From positions 9,731,178 through 9,795,177 of the forward strand of contig CM070717.1 in assembly GCA_036346275.1 (NCBI GenBank): a DNA stretch of 64,000 nucleotides, in the 5' to 3' direction. The notes under the pieces are model-generated. The model did not search any database and was not told the origin of the DNA. It worked only from the letters and a program-made list of their open reading frames with translations. Both the position numbers and the translations under genes were made by a program. The stretch's first letter is position 1; every line of letters begins with the position of its first letter. Origin of the DNA: Otatea glauca. Its lineage: Eukaryota; Streptophyta; Magnoliopsida; Poales; Poaceae. Shown one piece after another: positions 21,613-33,409 of the stretch.

Positions 21613-22848
21613 GGCTAACTAGAGAATAGGTTCGAAATTCGACTTCAAATCTTCTTCTCGCTCCCAAGTGGCTTCGCTTTGGATGATTGCTCCATCAACT
21701 CGCAAAGCGAATAGACTTGTTTCGGTCTTGCGCCCATAACATCCAAAATTCGACCGGTTGCTCTTTGTAAGTCAAATCTTCTTGCAACTCTATTGCATCC
21801 AACGGGTTTGCTCTGTTGGCACTCGAGACACTTCTTAAGCCGCAACACATGGAATACATCATGCACTCCTACCAAGGACCGAGGCAACTCCAAGCGATTC
21901 GCTACCTCTCCTCGACGGCTCGTAATCTTGAACGGACCAACATATCTTGGTGCAAGCTTCCTTTAACGTGAAATCTTTTAATGCCCTTAAGAGGGTAACC
22001 ACGAGATACACATGATCTTCGTTCAAACTCAAATCTCGCGACGGCTATCTGCATAACTCTTCCGTCTTGACTGTGCTATCTTCAACCTCTCTCGATCATT
22101 GCGACTTGACTTTCGACTTCCTCGAGAATATCCGCCCAAAACCAAACGCTTCTCCGTCCTGCTCCAATTTAATGGGTACGACAAGCACGCCCATACAACG
22201 CCTCAAACGGTGACATCTGCAGCTAGCTTGATAGCTGTTATTGTAATCAATTCGCATATGGCAAACTTTTATCCCATGACGTAGCATAAGCTAAAGCACA
22301 AGCTCTTAACATATCCTCTAAAATCTGATTTACTCTTTCACCGACCATCCGCTCGGGTGATATGTCAGATCAAATTCGCATAAGGCCCCATTGCTTCATG
22401 CAACTTGTTCCAACACCTTGAGGTGAATTGGGTACCTCGTCCGACACAATCTTCTTGGGCACTCCATGCAAGCATACAATCCTTGACCTGCATAACTCCG
22501 CTAAACGATCTCCCAAGTAAGTGGGCTTTATCTTGGGCTAAACAGCGACCTTGGTTAGACGATCCACAATAACCCAACCGAATCGTAACCTTTCGAGTCT
22601 TAGGTAAACCGTGATAAAGTCCATTCCGATTTCCTCCCACTTCCATTCCGAATTTTCAACTACCGCAATAAACCAATGGTCTTTGATGCATGGCTTTTAC
22701 TCGACATACGTCGATAAAGCAACATGCTCGGCTACTTCACGCTTCATGTTAGACCACCAAAATCTCTCTTTCAAATCCTGGTACATCTTAGCACTTTCTG
22801 GATGAATTGAGTACTTGGAATCGTGAGCTTCCTTAAGAATCAATTGTT
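21613..22848 (-). pseudogene. Integrase and chromodomain region of A2, frameshifted
   Basis: Minus-strand segments in different frames match the integrase of element D: GRGTQFTSRCWNKLHEAMG at 22365-22646, where the catalytic Asp of the usual SDRGTQFT is Gly, and ELPRSLVGVHDVFHV with RLKKCLECQ at 21645-21893, the integrase C-terminal part before the chromodomain. Many one-base gaps separate them. Integrase inserts the cDNA, and the chromodomain guides it to marked chromatin. The product cannot be functional as read. Confidence 0.8.
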
Positions 22849-23370
22849 TCAGTTCCTTTTATCCAAAGACGCAAATTCGCCTTTGAAAAACATGGTTCCT
22901 TGTTCATCCAGAGTGAAGTCTACGGCTAGGCCTTCTTCCTTTTTAGCCTTGATCTTAGAAATTTTATTGTCATCTTTCTGGCCTTCACTAATCTGATCCT
23001 CCAGTGGTGGCCTCACTTCCAGTGCAGCTACCATTCCTTGCGGAACGACTTCCAACCTTAGCTTCTGAAATTCTTTGCATAGCTCTGGTTGATCCTCCCT
23101 TGACAGCGTATTTGCACTATGGCTCTTCCGACTCAGAGTATCTGCTACCACATTGGCTTTTCTGGGATGATAAGGAATTCCCACATTATAATCCTTAATT
23201 AGCTCTAGCCCCCTTCGCTGTCTCATATTCAGATCTGCTTGAGTGAATATGTATTTCAGGCTCTTATGGTCTGTATATATCTCACATCTATTTCCTATGA
23301 GATAATGACGCCATATCTTCAAAGCATGCACTACGGTAGCTAACTCCAAATCATGCGTTGGATAATTCAC
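22849..23370 (-). pseudogene. RNase H domain and linker of A2 pol
   Basis: A 173-aa open stretch with LELATVVHALKIWRHYL, YTDHKSLKYIFTQ, LELIKDYNVGIPYHP and KANVVADTLSRKSH, matching the Ty3/gypsy RNase H C-terminal half at 51240-51590 in D. The second catalytic segment (TDHKSL) and the final Asp (VVAD) are present, while the N-terminal IYCDAS part lies in another frame upstream. The stretch continues into the linker before the integrase zinc-binding domain. Confidence 0.85.
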
Positions 23371-24790
23371 TTCATGCGGTCTTAACTATCTCGATGCATA
23401 AGCAACGACTTTGCCTTCTTGCATTAACACGCATCCCAAGCCTTGCTTTGAAGCATCGCAATAAATATCAAATCCATTCTGCACATCTGGCAACACTAAC
23501 ACGGGGGACGTCGTCAAACGTTTCCTTAATCACAGAAAACTGTTTTTGGACTGCGGCGTCCATTCAAACTTCTTCTCCTAATTGCCTAAGCGGTCTCGGT
23601 TGCTCCCACGTAACATCGCTTTTGGTTGGATCCACGATAACTCCTTTGGCAGTCATCTCATGATAAGAAATTTAACTTTCTCCTTCCAAAAGTCACATTT
23701 GCTAAGCTTAGCATACAGCCATGGGTCTAGCAACCTTTCCAATACTAATCCCAACTGTTCTGCATTCTTTCCTTTTGACTTGAAGCAACAAAGACATCCC
23801 ACCTATACACCATAACAGCTTGACCAATTTCCCATGGAACTCCGTTCGTCATGTCCATAAATTACAGAATGGCATTGATCATTCTAGCGCATACATCTGA
23901 ACCTCATACATCCCATACTGCGTAGAAAACTCGACCTAAGAACATTCTCTCGCATGTTACTCGAATCGATGATAACTCGATCAAGATCTATTCTTGAGGA
24001 CACTCCACTCCTTTTGATGACCAAACAAATTACGATCCCGGCGTGAATACTTACCCTTTTAATCATCACTTCATTTAATGCTCGACGGTCGATACACCTC
24101 CTAAGCTCCCATTTTTAAATAGAACAGCGCCCCTATGGTGACAAATTGGTTCTAGCGAACCACCTTTCTAGCAACTCTTCTGGCCTTCTTCATCTCAACT
24201 AGCTCATCAATAGGCATTCGATGAGGTCTCTTTACTTTTGGCGCTGTACCAGGGACTAACTCCATCACACACTTGATCTCTCGATCTGGTGGGATTCTTC
24301 AGAAACACATCTTGATACTCTCTAACAACTGACCCTCAACAAAGCTGAAAATTTCCACACTACTGACCTTTAGCTGACCAACACGAACCGCAGTCATTTG
24401 CAATTCTATTTTCCCGCTTTCAGGGCTTTTAGTTGACACAATTCTTTGACCAAACTCCAGGACAGCCTTATGTCCAGACGACCCATTTCATTTCAGGAGT
24501 AGCATCTCGGGTCTGATATCCCATATCGTTCGCTAAAAACGTTTCTCCAACTTAACTACATCACATTCTAGGTTAGATCAAGCAATACTGTACTTTCTGC
24601 CAATGATAATTCCTCGGGCTGACAAGCTTTACAAACACCACTGAACTGATCATCGTTGCACACACAACATCTTCAGGTGAACCGTCAACATAGGGGAATA
24701 CTCAGAAACCTCCTTTATCATTAATGCTTTTATTCCAACACTTCACATATCCACCTCTCAACCATCTTTACTTTATTTATTTAGGCACGA
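23371..24790 (-). pseudogene. Protease and reverse transcriptase region of A2, heavily degraded
   Basis: Short minus-strand pieces can be recognised, for example near 24180-24270 'ELVPGTAP' followed by 'MPIDELVEMKK', the conserved start of RT. Stops and frame changes occur every few dozen codons. Comparison with D (49.7-50.9 kb) shows the segment is also shorter than expected, so part of RT is deleted. I cannot see an intact YxDD box. Confidence 0.6.
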
Positions 24791-24817
24791 AAATCTTTAC
24801 ATGGAATTCACCTCTAG

Positions 24818-26298
24818 TCACTTTTCTTTTACAAACGAGGGTATGACACTTGCATAGGATAAAATCATCGATCTAAACTTCCTCGATTGGCATTGGCGCC
24901 AAGTTTTTGATCGAACAAAATTGAGATTGGCTTGCACTGGTGCGATCACTTTCTTATGAGGGCAATTGTTAGCAAAATGCCCAGGCTTGTTGCAGGTATA
25001 ACAAAGCTTAGGTCCACCTCTCTTCCTTGAGCATTCGTCGACTAAGGCAGTGTCTTCATTTAGACGCCTCTTCTTCAACCGATTCTCCGTACAAACTTCT
25101 CTTGCGACTTTACTGCTCACTCTTGGCGTTATGAACTTGACCGAGGTAACTTCTGGAACATCCATGGCCGTAGCCATTGATTGTCTTCTCTGTGGGCATT
25201 GATTAGCATAATGGCCTTCCTTGTGGCAGTTGTAACACACCCGTGTTCGCTGTTGTGCAGCTACAGGTACATTATTGTCTTCTTGCTGCGTCAAAACTGG
25301 TTGCTTCATAGGGCATTTTCTAGACCAATGGCCTTCTTCATCACACAGGAAACATGCTGTTGGTGACTGCCAATTACTTCTTTTTTGATAAGGGTCAAGA
25401 GGATTAAGGTGTTGTGTCTTTAGCTCTTCATGCGGCACCACTTTTGTCTCTGACGTTCCGCTTCTTCTTGACCACTCTTGAGCAACTATGGCTCAAGATT
25501 CTTTTGTCGATCTTTGAATTACAGCGGTAACTATTGGATCCAGAGGACATTGAGCCGACCATGATCTCGGCCTTCACAAAGGTAACATGTGATGTCACTC
25601 ATAGGACATTCTCCAAGAGAATGACTTCCTTCACAACTGGAGCAATTAATCGCATGCTCGTCGGTATGTCCTATCTCTCCACAAATAATGCACGACGATC
25701 TTCCGATTTGTTTGGTTGACAAGACTTCGAGAGCAACTCTTAGATGTTGAACAAGGTGCAAGAATAGTATTCGCTCCGTATTTATCGTGACCATACTGTC
25801 TCTAGGTGAAGCGAAGAGATTACGAAAAGCAACAACAAATTCATTCCAAGTGATACTCATGGGCTTCATGAACAAAGACAATATTTCTTCCACCATTCAA
25901 AGAATGATTCCTTGTAATCGATAAGAAGCATACAGACTTTCTCATCGCTTTCACATCAACAATGAACAGCTTCCTCTCAATGGTCTTGAGCCAATCATCT
26001 ACTTTGAGGGTATCTTATTTCGAAACGCGTCGGCGGACGAGTCCTTATGAATTCGATAACCTTAAGTAGGAACGGAAATCATTGGTAGCGCTTGGGACAC
26101 TTGGTTGACATTAGTGGGTCACCATATTCGCATCTGCTTCATCATAGCATGCATCAACTGAGTCTGAGCAGTCAAGAACTCTCTCAAACTCTGCATATCC
26201 ATCTGATCGACGGTTGAAGAACTACTCCACTATTGAGATTCTCCTTGGATTGATTTTCACGCCATCGATTATGTTGTTTCCACGAATCTGAACCCTCT
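24818..26298 (-). pseudogene. gag of A2 with about six zinc knuckles
   Basis: The start codon equivalent near 26295 reads AGG where A1 has ATG. The capsid region is frameshifted. From 25692 leftward come CIICGEIGHTDEHAINC, CSSCEGSHSLGEC and CYLCEGRDHG, then in another frame CFLCDEEGHWSRKC (near 25354), CYNCHKEGHYANQC (near 25237) and CYTCNKPGHFANNC (near 25003). Four fit CX2CX4HX4C, although in the third the final Cys is lost to a frameshift here and is seen only in A1. Two are variants. Most Ty3/gypsy gags have one knuckle; D has a single degenerate one. A basic, Thr/Lys-rich linker of about 70 residues separates the last two. Confidence 0.8.
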
Positions 26299-26935
26299 GC
26301 TTGATTGCTTCACGTGGAATAGGGAAGAGGGAAATAGCATAGGTAAGAAGCAAGAATCCTAAAGCAGGGGAGATAGGTTTAACCCAATAATTAAAGCAAA
26401 CAATATTACTAACTTGGTATTGTTGCTTATATAAGCCTAAAAGCTCTGCAACACATACTGCACACTCAGCAATCAAGGAAGAACCAATTCAACCTATACA
26501 CACAAAGCTACCGTCTAAAAGGGTAACACTTCTATCTTAAGCAGACGCGACTCCCACACATGAGTCTCAACTGGCTATTCGAAGCATAGGTCATTTAACT
26601 TCTGGAACACTTCACCGATCTACTCCTTCCTTGAGCTCGATGATCCCCTCCTTCTTGATCTTCAGGGTTGACAGCGAACATTTGATGCTTTCTTCTATGA
26701 TGTGGCACGTCAACTACCAAGACAACTCAGATAAGGTTTTTAACTCGATCCAGCAAGGGAGAGAACAAGAAATTCAGCAGGGAAAAAAAGAGAAATTTTG
26801 ACGAGGAAAGGAATAGAAGAATAAGATAAGTCAAGAACATATTATTCTTCCAAGTTAATTCTTTTCTTTAGAAAATAATTTTGAAGTTCCTATAGAGACG
26901 ACTGCACTATCTAGGGTCAAGGCCTACAACAAGAT

Positions 26936-26947
26936 GGCTCGATACCA
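26936..26947 (-). other. Primer-binding site of A2
   Basis: The minus strand reads TGGTATCGAGCC, the initiator-Met PBS TGGTATCAGAGCC with one A missing at a CAG. It lies three bases inside the 5' LTR end. Confidence 0.8.
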
Positions 26948-26950
26948 CTA

Positions 26951-29900
26951 CATCGGGACCCGAATATGCAAATCCGACCCCTCTGTATATCTTGCACTAG
27001 TCCAGATCACGCTAGTGCACACAGCTCAACATAAGTAAATATCACAATCATACATAGCGAAAATATTATGAAAGACATCATATGATACATACTATTGGTT
27101 GAATGACCTTATGGTCCACTTACATGACTATGCCTTGCAAGGTCAATAATATATTAAATCTAGCGAATGGAAACGTAGGTAACCCTCAAGATACCACAGT
27201 AATCGACAAGGCTTGCGCCTAAACATTCGCCTCCTCCGGAATCTTTCCTCCAAAGATTGGTGTAGACTCTTCAACCGGTGATGTTATTGTTGGCAAGGGT
27301 GAGTACTTAAAGCACTCAACAAGTTGTGCATGTAATGCAATTCTATGTAACTATATGCAAGGCTTATTCCAAAGGATAGGCTATCATGGCTATTTTGCAA
27401 CAGAGCAGCATTTACGAACAAATACAATAAATAGATTGTAAAGACGGTAAAACAAATAACAATAATGATAGATTCAGCTTTTCTCAAGTAAACCAAGTTT
27501 CCAATCTTAAGTCAAATTCCATCTTCCATATGGCATTCTGCCATCCCAACCAAGTTGTTCATTTTAATTAAGCTAACCCTTAACTGTAATTCCCGAGCAT
27601 TGCTCAATACCACGAGCACGGCTATCCGAATAGTTTCACACTCTGCAGAGGTTATGCACTTTACCCACACGGCATGATATTCTCTTTGCGCCTGGCCATT
27701 AGCACACTTCCTTTGGTGTGCCGGCAGAGAAATCATGACAGAGCCTTTACAATGCTCTGACTTAACTCAGTACTACCCGTTAAGGTTTCAACACCGTGGG
27801 TCTCAAACCACAACCAGGGCCCCCCTCTTGCGCCATGTGAATTACACCATAACTCGGGAACTCACACCACCAATGATAGTACCAGGTTAAGGCATTACAA
27901 ATTAATCAGCTAGGCTGTCCCATTACAACATGTGGTTGCATGATTGACTCAGGTCAAAGGCTTGCAAGGTTAAGTCCTTAGTGTGATCAAGGCAAGACAT
28001 CCACATACCCTCTGCCCATTGGGCCCACCTTGGCATACTCGCCCCTTGTCACTTGCCCCAATCTAAGTTATTATCACCCAGTTGAATACCAAGCACCACG
28101 TGCCATCAACAATTCAACATCGCTATGCGTGACATGACTCGCCACAACAACTCAATCTCATCGTGTGATTCCACATGACACACAAGTTCTTAACATTGTT
28201 CCATATTCCATTAATCAAGATTAATTATCAATGATTCTGACACATGTGATGACGTGGCATGGCTAAGCAACTAATACGGTCTAAACCTCCAATGTTGATT
28301 ATAATTATTAACCAACTATATTTAACCAATCTAGGGTGACAATGGATCATGGCATACAATGACAAGGTAGGGTATAAATCAATCTGGTATATTAGCTAAA
28401 CCCAATCTAATTTGAAACAATTGTATATTTGAAATATATGCAATAGGGTAAAATAAACATAGCAATTTTATAAACATGGGTTCAACATGATCAAAGCACA
28501 ACTTGCCTTGGAATAGGTCCTGATCTGGTTCTGGAACTTGCTCTTGAGTTGCTGGATCTTCCTCCGAAGTGTCGCACAATTCAACGTCTTACGCGGTACC
28601 AAGAAGAAAAGCAAATAAATACCAAAACAGAGAGCAAATGAACTCCAAAAATCAAATAAAATTCACCATTAAATAGATCTCAATTTTACAAATTTTTAAA
28701 AACTGGAATCACTCAAATCCGAGTTACGATGCAAAAGATATAGCCTTTTGAAGTTTGAAATAAATACTGAAATTACAAAAATTAGAAATTCAGAATTAAC
28801 AGATTTATTTTTATTCTGAAAAAGCGATTTATGACGTCAGCATGAGGTAACGCTGATGTCATGCCCGACTCGACCAATCGGAGCCTGCCACGTGTCCCGG
28901 CGCATAGACTGGTTCCACCGCGTGGCTCTGGACCACGGTGAACCCGGTCCACAACGCTTCGGTGCTTGCGCCCGACACGCGGCTGCCCGTGATTGGTTGC
29001 GGCGACGGCGCCATCCGATGCGCTCAGATCTGATCGAACGGCCACCGATCATCACGACGCAAGATCACGCTGCAACCGGATTTCGATCTAACGGCCTAGA
29101 GCTTCTGGATCTAGCGATGGAGATGCGACGGCGAACTCTCACCGGACCCGAAGACGAAGACCACGGCGGCGGCGTTTTGGCGCGACTCCGGCGACGAGAC
29201 GCTGCTGGTTCTGCGCGGCGTGGTTCGGCGAACGCGAAGATGGCCCCAGCGGCGGCGGAGACCCAACGGCGGCGACGAAACCGAGCGAAAACCGAGGCGT
29301 CCTGCGCTTTCAACTCCGGCGAGCTCCTCTGCTCTCACCCCGATGCTTCTTGCCAAACGACTCCGATAAAAGTGTGCGGCTGCTGACGAGGAACCTCGGG
29401 CGACGCATCACGGCTTTTATAGAGCATCGGAAGGCGTGCTCAAGGCGGAGTCCTTTGCGAACATGGAAACGGCGCGGAGGAGTCCCGGTCGGACACGACG
29501 AAGACGAAGCAATCCGGCCATCCATGTGTCGCAACGGACGGCCACCGTGCGCTCAACGCGGAGGAATCCGAGGCGTACACGAAATAGACGCCCAGGATTC
29601 ATTAGGGTTTCGACACGCCCTCTACCCTCCGATCACGATCCTACGGTCCACGCTTGCTCCTCTAGAACGTGGGCCAAACGGGCCGGACGACGCTGGCTAC
29701 TGGTCATACCGAATGGGTTCTAAGCGCACAAGATTTGGCTTCGCCCAAGATCTTTGTTAAAGGATTTTACAACTTTATTATTTTAAATAATTCCAGAAAT
29801 TCATTTAATTGGTTTTAGGCAATTAAATTATTAGGAAAAATCCAAGAAAAATCTCAAAAATACTTTGAGACATCCTGGACTCAAATAAAATATTTTTGGC

Positions 29901-30071
29901 AAAACTTTATTTTAACTTTGTATAAATTTAAATAGATTTGAATAAGAGGCAATAAACTTGATTTAAAATAAATTCCAATAAATCCAGAAAAATTCCAAAT
30001 AAATTCCAGAAAATCATAAATGCACAAATAAGAAATAAAAACTTAATTAAGCCAAATTTTGGGATGTTACA
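26951..30071 (-). mobile_element. 5' LTR of A2
   Basis: On the minus strand it runs from TGTAACATCCCAAAATTTGG at 30071 to GGGTCCCGATG at 26951; the last CA has become TG. A minus-strand TATA box lies near 29415. It is nearly the same as the 3' LTR apart from many short gaps. GC-rich frames on both strands at 28.8-29.8 kb repeat those of the other A LTRs and are not genes. Confidence 0.9.
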
Positions 30072-30076
30072 ATTAA
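30072..30076. repeat. Target-site duplication ATTAA, right copy (A2)
   Basis: ATTAA directly after the outer LTR end at 30071; identical to 18496-18500. Confidence 0.9.
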
Positions 30077-33000
30077 ATCCTAGAATCTTAAAAAAGTAAT
30101 ATCCTTCTTGGTTATGAAAAATTACTTCATATTTATACAAGTTTGAACTAAGTCCATATTAGGCCCTAGTGATCATTTATATAGAAAACATCTTGGATAA
30201 AAGCCAAATATCACGGAACTAGCTTTAAAACACTCTTAGTGTCATCCCCTACTAATTTCTAAAAAATGGATCAATAATCTTATAAGGTGTAGCCACAAAA
30301 TGTAAACGAAATCCGACTCGCTATAACGTTAACTTTGTGGTCATTTATGCTATTTCAATAGCAAATAAAATAACTCGTCTTTATAGTAAAATTTATAATA
30401 TCAGTTTAGAAATACTGTACAAAGTTAATACTATCATATTCTAAAGAAAGAATCTCATTTTGTCATGCTTAACATATAAAACTTATATGTGAAATAACCT
30501 TAAGTATTATGATTTCTGGATTTTAGAAACACTTAAGCCTTTTCATCAATCTATAGAATACCTCGTCCTAATACGAATCCCATGTAGAATAAATCAGAAA
30601 TGATGTTTAGGATATGTACTACTATGTTTTGGAAAAATATTTTATTTATAACATATGGTTCATATAGTTTTTGCTTATGCAAAACCCTAATATGATAAGG
30701 ATAGTTGTAGCCCTTTTTGGCCGATTTTGTTCAACGTAAACTTTAGTGTCATAATAGCTTTTCAGCAATGCACTTAGCTCTTCAGCTAAACATTATAATT
30801 CATAAAATTTGTTTAGAATCATTATCCAAAGTATATACTATATTATTATGATGAAATAACCATATTTCATCATGCTTTCCATATAAATAATGTTAGTTAA
30901 ATAACCCTAAGTATTATGTTTTCTAAGCTTTATAATATGAATCAGTAATAATGAAGATGTCTATAATAAAATATTTGTATCTTCAGAACCTTCTTAAAAA
31001 CCAGGAATATGGAACCAGTAACCTATCCTAGCAAATTTAACATATTCAAACCTCTTATTATGCTTAATCAATTAAGGGTTAAGTGCTATTCATTCATATC
31101 ATTTAGCATAATGACCTAATGTCTTAGTTTTATTAATCTAAATAATTTTAGCATCTAGAATTCGTATCTATAAATACAAGAATTCATAATTTTAGCCTCT
31201 TGAATTCATAAAGCAAGAATAAATAATCTGTATGAGAATCCGTGTCGTGATAATCCTAAAGGCTAGTAATGATTCGAATTCCTAATCAATTAAAGCATAA
31301 GAATGTGAAATCATATAATCCGAACCCTAATCTATTCCTATTTTCTTCAGTGAGTCTTTATTTGGTATTCTATCTGTTTTCTTTTTGCCCTTATTGAAGT
31401 TTATTATTTGCTATATTTCTCGTTAAACGATGTGTAGAACCCGACGTCATTGCCTCCGTCGTCGACATCGTCAGCTGCAACCAAGCCTTCACCGTAAGCA
31501 ATGATTAAGCAAGGCAATCACCCCTTTGACCATCTTGATCCCAGTATTTAATTTGCATTGTGTTTACTAAAATGTTTCATGCATGCGTTTACTTTCTGTA
31601 AATCCGCTATTTTGTGGTACTGGTAGATATACCTATTGTCACATGAAACTCCTTGATAATTATGGAAATGTGAACCTTGATAACCATAGAATAGGGCTAG
31701 ACATTAATTAATGCCAAATTGGGTATATGCGATCATGTTAAACCTGCTTAGCCATGCTTTAGCTTTTTGTGGGGCAGATGATCATGATTAAAATTGTTTC
31801 CTGAAATGTTTTATATGGAACCTAAATGGTCCTTTTTGGTAAAAATGGTTGCTGGTAGTTTGCTAAAAACCCCAAAATAAAATCATGGTTTGACGCGGGC
31901 GATTAATGGCGATAGCCGGATGTGCAAAGGGAAATGCATGTAGTGTAGGGTGGAGTATCGCCCATGTCGGATTAAGGACCGAGCAATGGGGCGGTAGATC
32001 CAAGAATTCCGTACAACCACGAGGGCTGGTATGTGACAATCTTAGCCTATTAAGTTATTTAGATGTGGCTTTGCATCTACGGAAGGCGGGAGTTAGCACA
32101 GGCATTCCAGTCTGGTCTGCATGTAGGGGTTTCTACATACCAATGCAACGGTGTACGCCTTGCCATGGACAGAGACGTGGTGTTGGGTGTGATAAATGTG
32201 GATCCATGACTTGGGTGAGTGTCTCTGTTTTTAGGGCGAGGGTTAACGTCCTAGGCTGGTGTAAAGCCACGTCTAGATAATGTAATGGCTCTGCATGATC
32301 TCCTTGCCGACACGCCAAAGGAAGTATGTTAATTGATCTGGCGAAAAGGTTCATCATTCCTTGTGGTTAAAGTTGTACACCTCTGCAGAGTGTAAGATCT
32401 AATTGATTAGCCGCACCCGCGGTCAAGGGCACTTGGTAATGTTATTCCAATGTTAGAGTCATTGGTAATTTTCTAAAATGTGTTTGGTCTGAACTTGTTT
32501 TTAGAAACTGTTGCTTGATGTCGAAGGGCTGGCATTGATGGACCTTATGGTTTGGATTATTTCGAACTCACGTCATGGAGGACTATGAGTACTACTTACT
32601 GTTGTATCTATTTTATTATCAATCAACTTGCTCTTATAAATTTCGTTTGCAAATGATAACTTGTTTTACAATTTAAATTTCGCTTTATGCAAATTAACTG
32701 TAGAAGCCTTTCTTTTGAAATGGCCTGCATATATTATAGGTTTTACTCAAGTCTTGCTGAGTACGTAAAGTACTCACCCTTGCTTAATTATTATTTTAGG
32801 TGGAAGTTAGCGAGGCTTCGAGTCTCTTTCGTCGTAGGTTGCGGGATCTTCTTCATCGTGTTCTATCTGGAGTTTATGCCTTGTCAGTTGCCTGCGGGTC
32901 GGATGGGCAAACTACAAGATATTGCTTCTTTTGCTGCTATCCTCTATTTTGTAAGCTTCTCTTTGTATATTAGTTTCCGCTGTAATTAATTGTAGTGTGG

Positions 33001-33102
33001 TTGTGATTCCAATTGTTGTAAACATGTGAGTGCTAGCTACTGATCCAGGGAATAGCATAGTAATCACATGGAGGTTCCTGTTCATCAGAATGGGGTCTCA
33101 CA
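30077..33102 (+). mobile_element. LTR of family B, second part
   Basis: Continues the LTR interrupted at 18500. About 1.3 kb of AT-rich DNA with no ORF is followed by blocks shared with the other LTR families: TTTGACCATCTTGATCCCAG (31530), CTGCTTAGCCATG (31747), CCTCTGCAGAGTGT (32380), the hairpin block at 32753-32785 and CCTTGTCAGTTGCCTG (32879). It appears to end GGGGTCTCACA at 33102. The total LTR would be about 5.4 kb, unusually long even for this group. The frames at 31906-32280 and 32687-32989 are chance ORFs in conserved LTR DNA. Confidence 0.65.
32753..32785 (+). promoter_or_regulatory. Conserved LTR hairpin block (best-paired copy, LTR B)
   Basis: TGAGTAC-GTAAA-GTACTCA forms a perfect 7-bp stem. 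It is preceded by CTTGC and followed by CCCTTGC. This is the clearest of the copies shared by families A, B, C, D and E. Confidence 0.65.
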
Positions 33103-33409
33103 AATTAGCGTTCTATGTCTCATCTTACCAATGACGATTTTGAGGTGAGCATCAAGCGTGTGGAGACCATCTCTCCTAGCATGAAATACCAAGAAGGTCC
33201 CACGTGCATGCTTTACTAGTCCCATGATCAGTGGTTAGTGCGCATATTTACAACATTTTTACCACATTCACACACAAGCTCTTAATTTCATTAATATGTC
33301 ATAGTCCGTACATAAAGACATGAAGGCTTACACAACGCATCAGAAGATACAAATACTTAGCAGTATGCCATGCCCAATTATCTCACAGGCAACTGACAAG
33401 GTTTAACCT
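33103..33409 (-). other. Spacer and minus-strand LTR fragment
   Basis: The first ~55 bases show nothing recognisable. From about 33158 the minus strand resembles the end of the long LTRs here: CCTTGTCAGTTGCCTGTGAG near 33400, then ACTGATCATGGGACTAG and a TCTCCACA end. It is probably the remains of a further LTR into which element C inserted. AACCT (33405-33409) is the left target duplication candidate of C. Confidence 0.4.

Larger units (their letters stand above)
18501..30071 (-). mobile_element. Complete family-A chromovirus A2 (about 11.6 kb), minus strand
   Basis: Two LTRs of about 3.1 kb bound an internal region with PBS, gag, protease, RT, RNase H, integrase and chromodomain remnants, then hairpin and polypurine tract, all in minus orientation. 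The target duplication ATTAA is perfect. Domain order and the pol sequence place it in the Tekay/Del group of Ty3/gypsy. The reading frames are broken by many small indels although the LTRs remain very similar, an odd combination discussed in the findings. It is inserted in LTR B. Confidence 0.92.
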
